A program made the translations under genes and the position numbers. DNA of 64,000 nt. It comes from VGTK01 sp046327915 (GTDB lineage Bacteria; Desulfobacterota; Binatia; UBA12015). Location: the NCBI GenBank assembly GCA_046327915.1, contig JAXLXO010000016.1:86747-150746 (forward strand), read 5' to 3'. The first letter of the stretch is position 1. The number at the start of each line of letters is the position of its first letter. This document shows positions 49,810 to 58,665 of the stretch, one piece after another. The notes beneath the pieces are model-generated. The model made no database searches and had not been told where the DNA came from. It was given only the letters and a program-made list of their open reading frames with translations.

Positions 49810-49849
49810 CCCGGCTTGCTCCCCGGCGGGGAGCCGGCAAGAGTGGATC

Positions 49850-50797
49850 GTGCGTCGGCTCCGGCTCCTCCTCGCGGCGTGTGCGCTCGCGGCGTATCCG
49901 CTGGTCGCGCCGCCGCCGTCGCGGGCCGACACGACGGTCGCGTCGCCGGCGGCCCCCGAGATCCGAGGCGCACCCGAGGCGGCGATCCAGGCCGTGCCCA
50001 CGCCGAGCCTGCAGACCGCGCCGCCCGCATCGGCGCCGCTCGAGCTGCACTACGACGTCTACTGGTCGCTGCTGCGCCTGGTGACCATCGCGTCGCGCTC
50101 GCGGGTCGGTGACGGCGCGTACGACCTGTGGTCCGAGATGGAATCGGTCGGCATCGTGGGAACGCTCTTCCCGTGGACCTACCGCTCCGAGGTGCACGGC
50201 AAGATCGACGGCGCGAAGCTGTCGCCGGACACCTTCAGGAGCCACAGCGAGCTGCGCGACAAGCGCCAGGAGGTGATCCTTCGCTACGGCCCCGACGGGC
50301 CGGTGGTCGACGAGGCGACGCCCTTCGAGGCGAGCGCGCTCGGCGAGGAGTACACGCGCGACGAGGTTCCCGCGGAGATGCGCCCCGGGACGATCGATCC
50401 TCTGACCGAGATCGCGTCGGTGAGCCTGCAGATCGCGCAGGGGCGTGGCTGCGCCGGCACGAGGAGCGTGTTCGACGGCGTGCGCCGCTACGACGTCGTG
50501 TACGAGGATCTCGGCGACGGCGAGCTCGAGTCGTCGAGCTACGACGCGTACCAGGGCCGCGCGCGGCAGTGCCGCTCCGAGGTCAAGCCGCTTGCGGGCT
50601 TCTGGAAGCCGAAGGACGAGCACGGCGAGTCGCTGACGTCGATCACCGCGTGGATGATGGCGCCGGCTCCGGGCGCGGATCCGGTTCCGGTACGCATGGA
50701 GGTCGCGGGCAAGCGCGGCACGCTGACGATCCACCTCGTGAAGGTGGTCGCGCCCGTGACACAGGCGCGGGCCGATGGCCCGCCGATCGTCAAGTAA
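49850..50797 (+). CDS. DUF3108-type exported protein
   Basis: This 315-residue protein has a signal peptide (LRLLLAACALAAYPLVAPPP) and a Pro/Ala-rich linker. A beta-rich domain from about residue 62 reads LELHYDVYWSLLRLVTIASR, SEVHGKIDGAKLSPDTFRSH and RRYDVVYEDLGDGELESSSY. This matches the DUF3108 lipocalin-like periplasmic family of unknown role. The GTG start at 49850 has only a weak ribosome-binding site. The stop overlaps that of pxpA on the other strand by eight bases. It is the last gene of the four-gene exported operon. Confidence 0.75.
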   Translation: MRRLRLLLAACALAAYPLVAPPPSRADTTVASPAAPEIRGAPEAAIQAVPTPSLQTAPPASAPLELHYDVYWSLLRLVTIASRSRVGDGAYDLWSEMESVGIVGTLFPWTYRSEVHGKIDGAKLSPDTFRSHSELRDKRQEVILRYGPDGPVVDEATPFEASALGEEYTRDEVPAEMRPGTIDPLTEIASVSLQIAQGRGCAGTRSVFDGVRRYDVVYEDLGDGELESSSYDAYQGRARQCRSEVKPLAGFWKPKDEHGESLTSITAWMMAPAPGADPVPVRMEVAGKRGTLTIHLVKVVAPVTQARADGPPIVK

Positions 50798-51557
50798 CGC
50801 CGGGCGGCGCGACCCGGATACCCGCGGCGTCGAGCGCCGCGCGCACGGCACGGGCACGCGCAGCGGCGCCGGGCGTGTCTCCGTGCAGGCACAGCGTGTC
50901 CGCCCTGATGCGCAGCGAGCGTCCGTCGAGCGAGGCGATGGGCTCGCGGAGTGCGAGTGCGACGGCGCGCGCGGTCGCGGTCTCGAGGCTCTCGACGACG
51001 GCGCCCGCGCGCTCCCGTGGCGCGAGCGTCCCGTCGTCGAGATACTCACGATCCACGAACGCCTCGGCGACCGGTACGAGGCCGGCGTCGCGCGCGGCAT
51101 CGAGCGCGAGCGAGCCCGCGAGCACGAGCAGCCGCGTTCCCGGCAGCACGCGCGCCGTGCCGCGCGCCACCGCGTCGGCGACCCTGCGATCGGCCGCGGC
51201 CAGATTGTAGAGCGCACCGTGCGGCTTCACGTGCGCGAGCGTCGCGCCTTCGGCAGACGCGATCGCGGCGAGGTGCTCGACCTGTGCCGCGACCAGATCG
51301 GCGATCGCATCGGGATCGCGCGTCGTGACGCGGCGTCCGAAGCCGTCGCGGTCCGGGAAGCTCGGGTGCGCGCCGACGGCGACGTCGTGCGCACGCGCGA
51401 TGCGGATCGTGGCGCGGCTGGTCGCGTCGTCGCCCGCGTGCGCGCCGCACGACACGTTGACCGACGACACCAGCGGCACGAGGGCCGCGTCGTCGCAGCC
51501 CTCGCCGACGTCGGCGTTCAGGTCGATGCGCGGCGAGCGCGCGTCGGCCGCGCTCAT
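50790..51557 (-). CDS. pxpA: 5-oxoprolinase subunit A (LamB/YcsF family)
   Basis: This 255-residue protein has the family opening RIDLNADVGEG, SVNVSCGAHAGDDATSRATI, GAHPSFPDRDGFGRRV, AHVKPHGALYN and, near the end, LRIRADTLCLHGDTPGA. With PxpB and PxpC it forms the prokaryotic ATP-dependent 5-oxoprolinase, which opens pyroglutamate to glutamate. The ATG at 51557 is in an ATGA overlap with pxpC. The gene order here is B-C-A. Confidence 0.93.
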   Translation of the reverse strand: MSAADARSPRIDLNADVGEGCDDAALVPLVSSVNVSCGAHAGDDATSRATIRIARAHDVAVGAHPSFPDRDGFGRRVTTRDPDAIADLVAAQVEHLAAIASAEGATLAHVKPHGALYNLAAADRRVADAVARGTARVLPGTRLLVLAGSLALDAARDAGLVPVAEAFVDREYLDDGTLAPRERAGAVVESLETATARAVALALREPIASLDGRSLRIRADTLCLHGDTPGAAARARAVRAALDAAGIRVAPPGVT

Positions 51558-52528
51558 GCGGTCCTCGGTGGAAGAGCGGCGCGGCGCGCGGCGGCGAGCG
51601 CGAGCGCCTCGTCGAGCGACACTGTGGCGAGCCGCACGGTGTCGCCCGGACGGAGCAGCGCGAGTCGGCCGACGTCCGCGGCGGCGACCAGCGCGGGCTT
51701 CGCGTAGCCGCCGGTCACGGGACGGTCCGGACCGAGGACGATGGGCCGCCCGTCGGGCGGGACCTGGATCGCGCCGAGCGTCGTGCCCTCCGGCGCGATG
51801 CCCGACACGCCACGCAGCGCGGCCGGCGGATCGCCGTCCGCGGGCGCAAGTCGGACGCCGGTGCGGTCGGAGTCGTTCTGCACGCGCCAGATCGTGTCGG
51901 TGAGCGCGCGCAGCGCGCCGTCCGGGAAGGCCGCGATCTGCGGGCCGCCGAGGACGTGCAGGACGAGAGGCATGCAGGCGGCGGGCGGCATCGCGGCGCG
52001 CCACGCGCCCTCGGCGACCGGTGGCGGCACGGGACGCTGCGGCACGCCGATCGGAAGTGCGTCGCCGCGCCCGAGCGCGCGCCCGTCGAGCCCACCGAAG
52101 CCGGCTCCGAGCGCGGTGGCGCGGCTGCCGGCGATGCGCGGCACCGCGATCCCACCGGCGACGGCGAGCCACGCACGTGCTCCGGCTCGCGCATGGCCGA
52201 CGCGCAGCACGTCGCTCGGCGCCAGCGTCACGGCGAGACCGCCCCGCACCGGAGCGCTCGCGGCGCCGTGCACGAGGCGCGCGTCGCAGTCGGCGCCGGT
52301 GAGCGCGACGGCGATCGGCTCGTCGCCCGCGTTGGCGAGCGTCGGTCCACCGAGCGTGATCTCGAGCCCGGCGTCGTCGTCGCGGTTGCCGACCAGGCGG
52401 TTCGCGACCGTCAGCGCGAGCGCATCGAAGGCGCCGCCGCACGGGACGCCCCAGCGCGCGACGCCACGACGGCCGAGGTCCTCGACGGTCGTGCGCGGCC
52501 CGGGTTCGACGACGTGAAGAAGCCTCAT
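51554..52528 (-). CDS. pxpC: 5-oxoprolinase subunit C (biotin-dependent carboxyltransferase-like)
   Basis: This 324-residue protein has the family landmarks GPRTTVEDLGRRGVARWGVP, GNRDDDAGLEITLGGPTL, VLHVLGGPQIAAFPDGA, NDSDRTGVRLAP and GAIQVPPDGRPIVLGPDRPV. The name comes from homology to the carboxyltransferase half of urea amidolyase. It binds and activates 5-oxoproline with PxpB. The start ATG at 52528 is in an ATGA overlap with pxpB. Confidence 0.93.
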   Translation of the reverse strand: MRLLHVVEPGPRTTVEDLGRRGVARWGVPCGGAFDALALTVANRLVGNRDDDAGLEITLGGPTLANAGDEPIAVALTGADCDARLVHGAASAPVRGGLAVTLAPSDVLRVGHARAGARAWLAVAGGIAVPRIAGSRATALGAGFGGLDGRALGRGDALPIGVPQRPVPPPVAEGAWRAAMPPAACMPLVLHVLGGPQIAAFPDGALRALTDTIWRVQNDSDRTGVRLAPADGDPPAALRGVSGIAPEGTTLGAIQVPPDGRPIVLGPDRPVTGGYAKPALVAAADVGRLALLRPGDTVRLATVSLDEALALAAARRAALPPRTA

Positions 52529-53139
52529 CGCGGCACGAAGCGCACGTCGTCGCCGGGCTGGAGGAGGGCGGGCGCCTCGCGCCGCGGGGCGAAGAGGACC
52601 GCGTCGGTCGTGCCGATCAGGTTCCAGCCGCCGGGCGTCGCGAGCGGGTAGACGCCGGTCCACTCGCCGCCGATCGCGACGCTGCCGGCGGGCACGCGCG
52701 GGCGCGGCGTCGCACGTCGCGGGGCGTGGAGGTCTGACGGCAGGCCGTCGAGGTAGGCGAAGCCGGGCTGGAAGCCGACGAAGGCGACGCGGTAGACGAT
52801 GGCCGCGTGGCGCGCCGCGAGGTCCGCCGGCGAGCAGCCCGCGCGCGCCGCGAGCTCGGGCAGATCCTCGCCGTCGTAGCGGACCGCGATTTCGTGCACG
52901 CGCGACGGCGACGCATCGGCGGCGAGCGCTCGGCCCGCGAGCGCGTCGCGCTCGATGCGCTCGAGGCGGCGCGGGTCGGGCAGGGCGGCAGGGTCGCCGA
53001 CGACGAGCAGCGTCGTGGCGCCGGGCACGACGTCGGCGATCGCCGGATCGGCGAGCTGCTCGACGGCCCGGCACGCGGCGAGCACCTCGGCGCTGCGCGA
53101 GAGCTCGAGCAGCCAGGCCGACTCGCCGACGCGGATCAC
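52525..53139 (-). CDS. pxpB: 5-oxoprolinase subunit B
   Basis: This 204-residue protein has the cyclophilin-like fold signature of KipI/PxpB: VHEIAVRYDGEDLPELAARA, VYRVAFVGFQPGFAYLDGLP, PRPRVPAGSVAIGGEWTGVY and TPGGWNLIGTTDAVLF. It starts at a GTG at 53139 with AGGA five bases upstream. It lies 23 bases after the rhodanese gene on the same strand, so a rhodanese-pxpBCA transcript is likely. Confidence 0.92.
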   Translation of the reverse strand: MIRVGESAWLLELSRSAEVLAACRAVEQLADPAIADVVPGATTLLVVGDPAALPDPRRLERIERDALAGRALAADASPSRVHEIAVRYDGEDLPELAARAGCSPADLAARHAAIVYRVAFVGFQPGFAYLDGLPSDLHAPRRATPRPRVPAGSVAIGGEWTGVYPLATPGGWNLIGTTDAVLFAPRREAPALLQPGDDVRFVPR

Positions 53140-53162
53140 GCTCGTCCTGCTCGCTTGCGCGC

Positions 53163-53540
53163 TCAGTCGCGCGTGGTCGGCAGGCTCGCTTCGGTCCACG
53201 CGCGCCAGCCGCCCGCGACCGAGGCGACGTTGGTGTAGCCCATGCGCTGCAGATTGTCGGCGGCGAGCGCCGAGCGGTAGCCGCCGCCACAGTAGAGCAG
53301 CAGGCGCGTGGCCTTGTCTGGGACGCGCTCCTCGACGTCGCGCTCGATGATCCCCTTGCCGAGGTGGATCGCGCCGGCCGCGTGCGCGGCCGCCCACTCG
53401 CTCTCCTCGCGGACGTCGACCAGCAGGACGCCGGGCGTCTTCGCCTCGTGGGCCGCGTCCTGCACGCTGATCTCACGGACGCGCGTGCGCGCGTCCTCGC
53501 ACAGCTTCTCGAACCCGGGCGAGTGCTTCTTCGCTGCCAT
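53163..53540 (-). CDS. Single-domain rhodanese
   Basis: This 125-residue protein is one rhodanese domain. It has LLVDVREESEWAAAHAAGAI, HLGKGIIERDVEERVP, and the active-site loop LLYCGGGYRSALAADNL with catalytic Cys. The loop CGGGYRS is the six-residue type of sulfurtransferases. It moves sulfane sulfur to a thiophilic acceptor such as cyanide or a thiol. There is no signal peptide, so it is cytoplasmic. The ATG is at 53540, after the hairpin that ends the aldehyde dehydrogenase gene. Confidence 0.9.
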   Translation of the reverse strand: MAAKKHSPGFEKLCEDARTRVREISVQDAAHEAKTPGVLLVDVREESEWAAAHAAGAIHLGKGIIERDVEERVPDKATRLLLYCGGGYRSALAADNLQRMGYTNVASVAGGWRAWTEASLPTTRD

Positions 53541-53553
53541 GCGGGTCCGTCTA

Positions 53554-53594
53554 GGCGGAAGCCGGCCTTAGCGCAACGCGGGCCGGCTTCCGCC
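53554..53594 (-). terminator. Hairpin after the aldehyde dehydrogenase gene
   Basis: Perfect 14-bp stem GGCGGAAGCCGGCC / GGCCGGCTTCCGCC with a 13-base loop, 10 bases past the aldehyde dehydrogenase stop and 13 bases before the rhodanese start. It separates the two transcription units. No U-tract. Confidence 0.6.
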
Positions 53595-53604
53595 ATCGGT
53601 CAGG

Positions 53605-55098
53605 TCAGAGCTTCATCCAGACGGTCTTGATCTGGGTGTACAGGTCGAGCGAGTACGAGCCGAGCTCGCGGCCGTAGCCGCTCTGCTTGTAGCCGCCGAA
53701 CGGCGCCGAGGCGCCGAAGACGTTGTAGCAGTTGACCCAGAGCGTCCCGGCGCGGATCGCGCGCGCCACGCGGTGCGCCTTGCTGACGTCGCGCGTCCAT
53801 ACGCCGGCCGCGAGGCCGTAGAAGGTGTTGTTGCCCTGCAGGACGGCGTCGTGCTCGTCCTTGAACGGGATCACCGAGACCACCGGTCCGAAGATCTCCT
53901 CCTGCGCGATGCGCATGTCGTTCTTGACGCCGGTGAAGACCGTCGGCTTGACGAAGTAGCCGCCCTCGAGGCCGGGCGAGGTGTTGCGCTCGCCGCCGGC
54001 GATCGCCTTCGCTCCTTCCTTCTTGCCGATCTCGAGATACCCGGTGACACGGTCGAGCTGCTCCTTGCTGACCAGCGGGCCGATCTGCGTCGACGGGTCG
54101 AGGCCGTGTCCCTGCGGGATGCTGCCTGCATGCTTCGCGAGCGCGTCGGCGAACTCGTCGTGCATCTTCTGCTCGACGAAGAGCCGCGTGCCCGCGCAGC
54201 AGACCTGTCCCTGGTTGAAGAACACGCCCATGAGCGCGCCCTGCACGGCGGCCTCGACGTCGGCGTCGGCGAACACGATGTTCGGCGACTTGCCGCCGAG
54301 CTCCAGCGACACGCGCTTCAGCGTGCCGGCGGTCTCGCGGTGGATCTCCTTGCCGACCTCGGTCGAGCCGGTGAAGGCGATCTTGTCGACCAGCGGGTGC
54401 TTGACGAGGGCGCCGCCGGCCGTCGGACCGAATCCCGGCACGACGTTCAGCACGCCGTCGGGCAGTCCGGCCTCCTGCAGCAGCTCGGCGACGCGCAGCG
54501 CCGTCAGCGGCGTCTGCTCGGCGGGCTTCAGCACGACGGTGTTGCCGCAGGCGAGCGCCGGTCCGAGCTTCCACGCAGCCATCAGCAGCGGGAAGTTCCA
54601 CGGGATGATCTGTCCGCAGACGCCGACCGGCTCGCGCAGCGTGAAGTTGAAGAAGGACGGGTCGGACGGGATCGTCTGGCCGTACGACTTGTCGACCCAG
54701 CCGGCGTAGTAGCGGAACGTTCCGGCGGCGGACGGGATGTCGACGTTGAGGCTCTCGTTGATCGACTTGCCGTTGTCGAGCGTCTCGAGCTGCGCCAGCT
54801 CCTGCGCGTTCTGCTCGATCAGGTCGGCGGCGCGGAGCAGGATCTTGACGCGGTCGGGCGGGCTCATGTGCGGCCACGGGCCTTCGTCGAAGGCCCGGCG
54901 TGCGGCGCGCACCGCGCGCTCGACGTCCTCGGCGTCGCCCTCGGCGACGCTGGCGAGCGCGCCTCCGGTCGCGGGGTTCACGGTCTCGAAGGTCTTGCCC
55001 GATGCCGACGCGACCCACTTGCCGTCGATCAGCATCTTGCGGAACGGCGCGCGGACGAAGTCCTGCACGGCCGGGTTGAGAGCGGGCGCTGCTGCCAT
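53605..55098 (-). CDS. NAD(P)-dependent aldehyde dehydrogenase
   Basis: This 497-residue enzyme of the classical ALDH family has the cofactor region IIPWNFPLLMAAWKLGPALA, KPAEQTPLTALRVAELL, IAFTGSTEVGK, the catalytic Glu in SLELGGKSPNIVF, and the catalytic Cys in FFNQGQVCCAGTRLFVEQ. EIFGPVVSVIPF and APFGGYKQSGYGRELG near the end complete the class 1/2 pattern. It oxidises aldehydes to acids; the substrate cannot be told from sequence. It stands alone, closed by the hairpin at 53554. Confidence 0.93.
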   Translation of the reverse strand: MAAAPALNPAVQDFVRAPFRKMLIDGKWVASASGKTFETVNPATGGALASVAEGDAEDVERAVRAARRAFDEGPWPHMSPPDRVKILLRAADLIEQNAQELAQLETLDNGKSINESLNVDIPSAAGTFRYYAGWVDKSYGQTIPSDPSFFNFTLREPVGVCGQIIPWNFPLLMAAWKLGPALACGNTVVLKPAEQTPLTALRVAELLQEAGLPDGVLNVVPGFGPTAGGALVKHPLVDKIAFTGSTEVGKEIHRETAGTLKRVSLELGGKSPNIVFADADVEAAVQGALMGVFFNQGQVCCAGTRLFVEQKMHDEFADALAKHAGSIPQGHGLDPSTQIGPLVSKEQLDRVTGYLEIGKKEGAKAIAGGERNTSPGLEGGYFVKPTVFTGVKNDMRIAQEEIFGPVVSVIPFKDEHDAVLQGNNTFYGLAAGVWTRDVSKAHRVARAIRAGTLWVNCYNVFGASAPFGGYKQSGYGRELGSYSLDLYTQIKTVWMKL

Positions 55099-55271
55099 CG
55101 TCGATCCCTCCGTCGTCTGTACGATCCTGCGGCGACGCTTAGTGCCGTTCCGGGGGCGGGGTCAACGGGTTCGTGCGTCGCGTCCACACGGCCGGCCGCG
55201 GCGCGCGGGGCGGTGATTGCGGCGCCCCCGCTCGCATGACAGACCGGGCCGGGCGAGACGGAGCGCGGATC

Positions 55272-56060
55272 ATGAGCGAAGACCACACCAGCAGCGCCGA
55301 TCTGGTCCTGCCGCGCTCCGACGAGCCGCCCGACTTCCGCCGCCAGGCACGCGCCTACACGCAGTTCCGCCGCGACTACTCGGATGCGCTCTACGACGCG
55401 ATCACGGAGCACGCGGGTGTCGGGGCGGGACGCCGGGCGCTCGACCTCGGCTGCGGCACGGGCTTCGTCACGGCGTCGCTGCGGCGGCGCGGCTGGGACG
55501 TCGTCGGTGCGGACTTCTCGCAGCCGATGCTGGCCGAGGCGCAGGCGTTCCTCGCGCCGCGTGCGGACCTCGTGCGGTCGCGCGCCGAGGCGCTCGCGCT
55601 GCGCGACGGAAGCGTGGACCTGGTCACGTGCGGCACCGCGTTCCACTGGTTCGCGCCGCGCCCGACGCTCGACGAGATCGCGCGCGTGCTCGCCCCCAGC
55701 GGCACGGTCGCGCTCTTCTGGCGCTATCCCGCAGCCGACGCGGCGACCCCGCGGCTGATCCGCGAGGTGCTGCTGCGCTTCGAGCGCGAGATCCCGTCGC
55801 GGCAGGTGTTCGTGCACGCGCCGGAGCCGTTCCTCGGTTCGGTGCTCGAGCCGGCGCCACCGCGGATCCTGCACAACATGTTGCGCTACACGCCGGCGGA
55901 GTTCCACGGCTACGCGGCGACCACCGAGTTCCTGCGGCGATTCGCGGGCGACCACCACGCGGCGTTTCTCGACGCGCTCCGCGACGAGCTCGAGCGGCGG
56001 TTTCCGGACGGCATCGACGAGCCGAGCGAGGAGCACCTGTTCCTGGCACGACGGCCCTGA
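55272..56060 (+). CDS. Class I SAM-dependent methyltransferase
   Basis: This 262-residue protein has the SAM core RRALDLGCGTGFVTASLRRR, DVVGADFSQPMLAEAQ, DLVTCGTAFHWFAPRPTLDE and LAPSGTVALFWRYP. The FHWF at motif II resembles trans-aconitate and small-molecule methyltransferases. The start is the ATG at 55272 with GGAG eight bases upstream; an upstream in-frame start adds only low-complexity residues. The substrate is unknown. It heads the plus-strand run to 57907. Confidence 0.85.
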   Translation: MSEDHTSSADLVLPRSDEPPDFRRQARAYTQFRRDYSDALYDAITEHAGVGAGRRALDLGCGTGFVTASLRRRGWDVVGADFSQPMLAEAQAFLAPRADLVRSRAEALALRDGSVDLVTCGTAFHWFAPRPTLDEIARVLAPSGTVALFWRYPAADAATPRLIREVLLRFEREIPSRQVFVHAPEPFLGSVLEPAPPRILHNMLRYTPAEFHGYAATTEFLRRFAGDHHAAFLDALRDELERRFPDGIDEPSEEHLFLARRP

Positions 56061-56129
56061 GCCGGGCCGTCGGCGCGGTTGTCGCGCCGGATGGGGATCG
56101 CTAGCCTGCGCGGCGTCCGGACTCCCGCC

Positions 56130-56573
56130 ATGCGACGCCAGATCTGGTTCGACGCCGACCACGAGGGACGCTGCTTCGGCTGCGGCCCCGCCAACCCGTC
56201 CGGGCTGAAGCTGCGCTTCTACGAGACCGACGACGGGGTGGAGAGCGAGTACGTCGTCCCGTCCGACCTCGACGGCGCGCCCGGCATCGTGCACGGCGGC
56301 ATCCAGGCGACGCTGCTCGACGAGGTGATGTGCATGACGGCGTACGCGAAGGCGGGCACCGGCGTCGTCACCGGCGAGCTCACCGTGCGCTATCTGCGTC
56401 CGGCCCCGAGCGGCACGCCGCTCGTTCTCGCCGGACACATCACCGAGACCCGCGGACGCAGCTTCTTCATCGCGGGAAGCATCCGACTCGCCGACGGCGG
56501 CGAGGAGCTGACGCGCGCGCAGGGCCGCTTCTTCGCCGCGGCGCCGTCCGACACGCAGGAGACCACAGCGTGA
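56130..56573 (+). CDS. PaaI-type acyl-CoA thioesterase (hotdog fold)
   Basis: This 147-residue protein has CFGCGPANPSGLKLRFYETD, the hotdog helix GIVHGGIQATLLDEVMCMTA with HGG, and GELTVRYLRPAPSGTPLVLA. It is a single hotdog domain of the PaaI/4HBT class that hydrolyses acyl-CoA thioesters. The CxGCG opening is typical of one subgroup. The start ATG at 56130 lacks a strong ribosome-binding site. The stop overlaps the GTG of the hydrolase gene (GTGA). Confidence 0.88.
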   Translation: MRRQIWFDADHEGRCFGCGPANPSGLKLRFYETDDGVESEYVVPSDLDGAPGIVHGGIQATLLDEVMCMTAYAKAGTGVVTGELTVRYLRPAPSGTPLVLAGHITETRGRSFFIAGSIRLADGGEELTRAQGRFFAAAPSDTQETTA

Positions 56574-57907
56574 TTTCCGTTCTCTTCCTGTTCGCGAGCC
56601 TCGTCGGCGCGTGGTTCACGTTCAACGCGTTCAACCCGATGCTGAAGCAGCGGCACGGCGCGGTGATCAGCTTCTTCGCGGGCTGGCTCACCGCGGAGCT
56701 CGCGCTGCACCACATCGCCTGGCAGGTGCTCGCGACGCTCGTGTTCGTCGCGCTGGGCGCGCTCGGCGCGTGGCCCGGCAAGCTCGCGCTGCTGGTCTCG
56801 TTCGCGTCGTGGGCGGGACTCGCGTTGCTGTTCCGGCGGGCGCGCCAGGCGGAGCGCGTCTGCACGGAAGCGTTGCTGAACGGGCTCGGACGCGACTACG
56901 AGCAGCGCATCCTGCCCGAGATGCGGCCGCTCCTGAGCCACGGCATCAACTGGCGCGAGATCGCGCTGCCGTTCAAGATGCGCGACCCGCGCGTCGAGCG
57001 CATCCGCAACATCGTGTACGCGACCGACTTCGGGCGGCGCGGGCTCGCCAACGGCCTCAGGCTCGACCTCTATCGCGCGCTCGAGGGCACGCCGGGCTCG
57101 GTCGCCGGATCGCGGCGTCCGCGTCCGATCCTGCTGCAGGTGCACGGCGGCGCGTGGATCCTCGGCAGCAAGAACGAGCAGGGCATCCCGCTGATGCAGC
57201 GCATGGCGTCGCACGGCTGGCTGTGCGCCGCGATCGACTACCGCCTGAGCCCGCACGCGACGTTCCCGGACCACATCGTCGACGTCAAGCGCGCAATCCG
57301 CTGGCTGAAGGAGCACGCCGCCGACTACGGCGCCGATCCGGACTTCATCGTCATCACCGGCGGCTCCGCCGGCGGGCACCTGTCGTCGCTCGCGGCGCTG
57401 ACGCCGAACGCTCCCGAGTTCCAGCCCGGCTTCGAGGACGAGGACACGCGCGTGCAGGGCTGCGTCGCGTTCTACGGCGTCTACGACTTCACCAACCGCG
57501 ACGGCGTGTATCGCAACGAGGGCTTGCGCGACGTGCTCGCCCAGCACGTGATGAAGAAGCACCTGTCGCAGGCGCGATCGATGTACGAGCAGGCGTCGCC
57601 GCTCTACCGCGTGAACGCCGACGCGCCGCCGTTCTTCCTCGTGCACGGCGACTACGACTCGCTGGTGCCGGTCGCCGAGGCGCGCGGCATGTACGCGGCG
57701 CTGAGGAGCGTGTCGAAGGAGCCGGTCGCGTACGCCGAGATCCCGGGCGCGCAGCACGCGTTCGAGATCTTCCCGTCGCTGCGCAGCGCGCTCGCGATCG
57801 ACGGCGTCGAGCGCTTCCTCTTCCTCGCCTACAGCGAGTACCTGAAGCGGCGCGAGCAGAGCGGGCCGGCGGACGGCGCATCCGGGGCGGATCGCCGCGC
57901 GTCCTGA
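56570..57907 (+). CDS. Membrane-anchored alpha/beta hydrolase (HSL/esterase type)
   Basis: This 445-residue protein has about three N-terminal helices (for example VLFLFASLVGAWFTFNAF and ALLVSFASWAGLALLF), then a cytoplasmic or periplasmic alpha/beta hydrolase domain from about residue 180. It has the oxyanion HGGAWILGSKNEQ, nucleophile Ser in ITGGSAGGHLSSLAAL, an Asp in HGDYDSLVPV and the catalytic His in GAQHAFEIFPS. The family cuts carboxyl esters of lipids. Coupling to a thioesterase gene suggests lipid turnover. Confidence 0.87.
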   Translation: MISVLFLFASLVGAWFTFNAFNPMLKQRHGAVISFFAGWLTAELALHHIAWQVLATLVFVALGALGAWPGKLALLVSFASWAGLALLFRRARQAERVCTEALLNGLGRDYEQRILPEMRPLLSHGINWREIALPFKMRDPRVERIRNIVYATDFGRRGLANGLRLDLYRALEGTPGSVAGSRRPRPILLQVHGGAWILGSKNEQGIPLMQRMASHGWLCAAIDYRLSPHATFPDHIVDVKRAIRWLKEHAADYGADPDFIVITGGSAGGHLSSLAALTPNAPEFQPGFEDEDTRVQGCVAFYGVYDFTNRDGVYRNEGLRDVLAQHVMKKHLSQARSMYEQASPLYRVNADAPPFFLVHGDYDSLVPVAEARGMYAALRSVSKEPVAYAEIPGAQHAFEIFPSLRSALAIDGVERFLFLAYSEYLKRREQSGPADGASGADRRAS

Positions 57908-57959
57908 GCGCGCAGCCGCGTCCGGCCGTCGGCCCCCGGAAAGCGGCTGGGCCCGGGCG

Positions 57960-58586
57960 TCAGCTCGACGCGAACTGCTGCACCTCGGCGCGCAGCTCGT
58001 CGAGCTGGCCTTCGAAGAAGTGCGTGGCGCCGCGCAGGACGCGCACGTCTGCCTGCGGCACGGCGAGACGCTCGAGCTTGTCGCGCAGCAGCGAGAGCGG
58101 CGCCACGTCGTCGCGGTCGCCGTGGACGAAGAGCTTGGGCTTGGCGCACTGCGCGAGGAAGCCGAAGTCGTACATGCCGGCCGGCGCCGCGATCGCGACG
58201 ACGCGGTGCACGCGCGCGTCGCTGCAGCCGAGCTTCAGCGCGATCGCCGATCCGAAGGAGAAGCCCGCGACCAGCACCTGCTTCGCCGCCGGCTGCTGCG
58301 AGAGCAGGAAGTCGAGCGCCTCGCGCGCGTCGTCGACCTCGCCGACGCCGCGATCGTGCGTCCCGGAGCTGGCGCCGACGCCGCGAAAGTTGATGCGCAG
58401 GGTCTCGAAGCCGGCGTCGTGCAGCGCTCGCGCGGTGTGGAACACCACCGGGTTGTGCATCGTCCCGCCGTACAGCGGATGCGGGTGCAGGACCAGGGCG
58501 ACGCGCTGGGCGAGATCCGTGGTCGGGCGGTAGATCGCCTCGAGCTGGCCGTGCGAGCAGGGGATCGAGGTTTTGCCGGCGAACAT
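57960..58586 (-). CDS. Alpha/beta hydrolase, dienelactone-hydrolase-like
   Basis: This 208-residue protein has LVLHPHPLYGGTMHNPVVFH, LRINFRGVGASSGTHDRGVG, nucleophile Ser in VLVAGFSFGSAIALKLG, an acidic residue in LFVHGDRDDVAPL and His in LRGATHFFEGQLDEL. The HPHPxxGG opening marks the small intracellular serine hydrolases often called YheT/DUF-type alpha/beta hydrolases. The substrate is unknown. It is convergent with the HSL-type gene. The ATG is at 58586. Confidence 0.85.
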   Translation of the reverse strand: MFAGKTSIPCSHGQLEAIYRPTTDLAQRVALVLHPHPLYGGTMHNPVVFHTARALHDAGFETLRINFRGVGASSGTHDRGVGEVDDAREALDFLLSQQPAAKQVLVAGFSFGSAIALKLGCSDARVHRVVAIAAPAGMYDFGFLAQCAKPKLFVHGDRDDVAPLSLLRDKLERLAVPQADVRVLRGATHFFEGQLDELRAEVQQFASS

Positions 58587-58665
58587 GGCTTCAGATTACA
58601 TGCCGGGCTCACGCAGTGAAGATCATACGTGCACGCCGCGCGCGAAGGCCGCGAAGGAGGACAGG

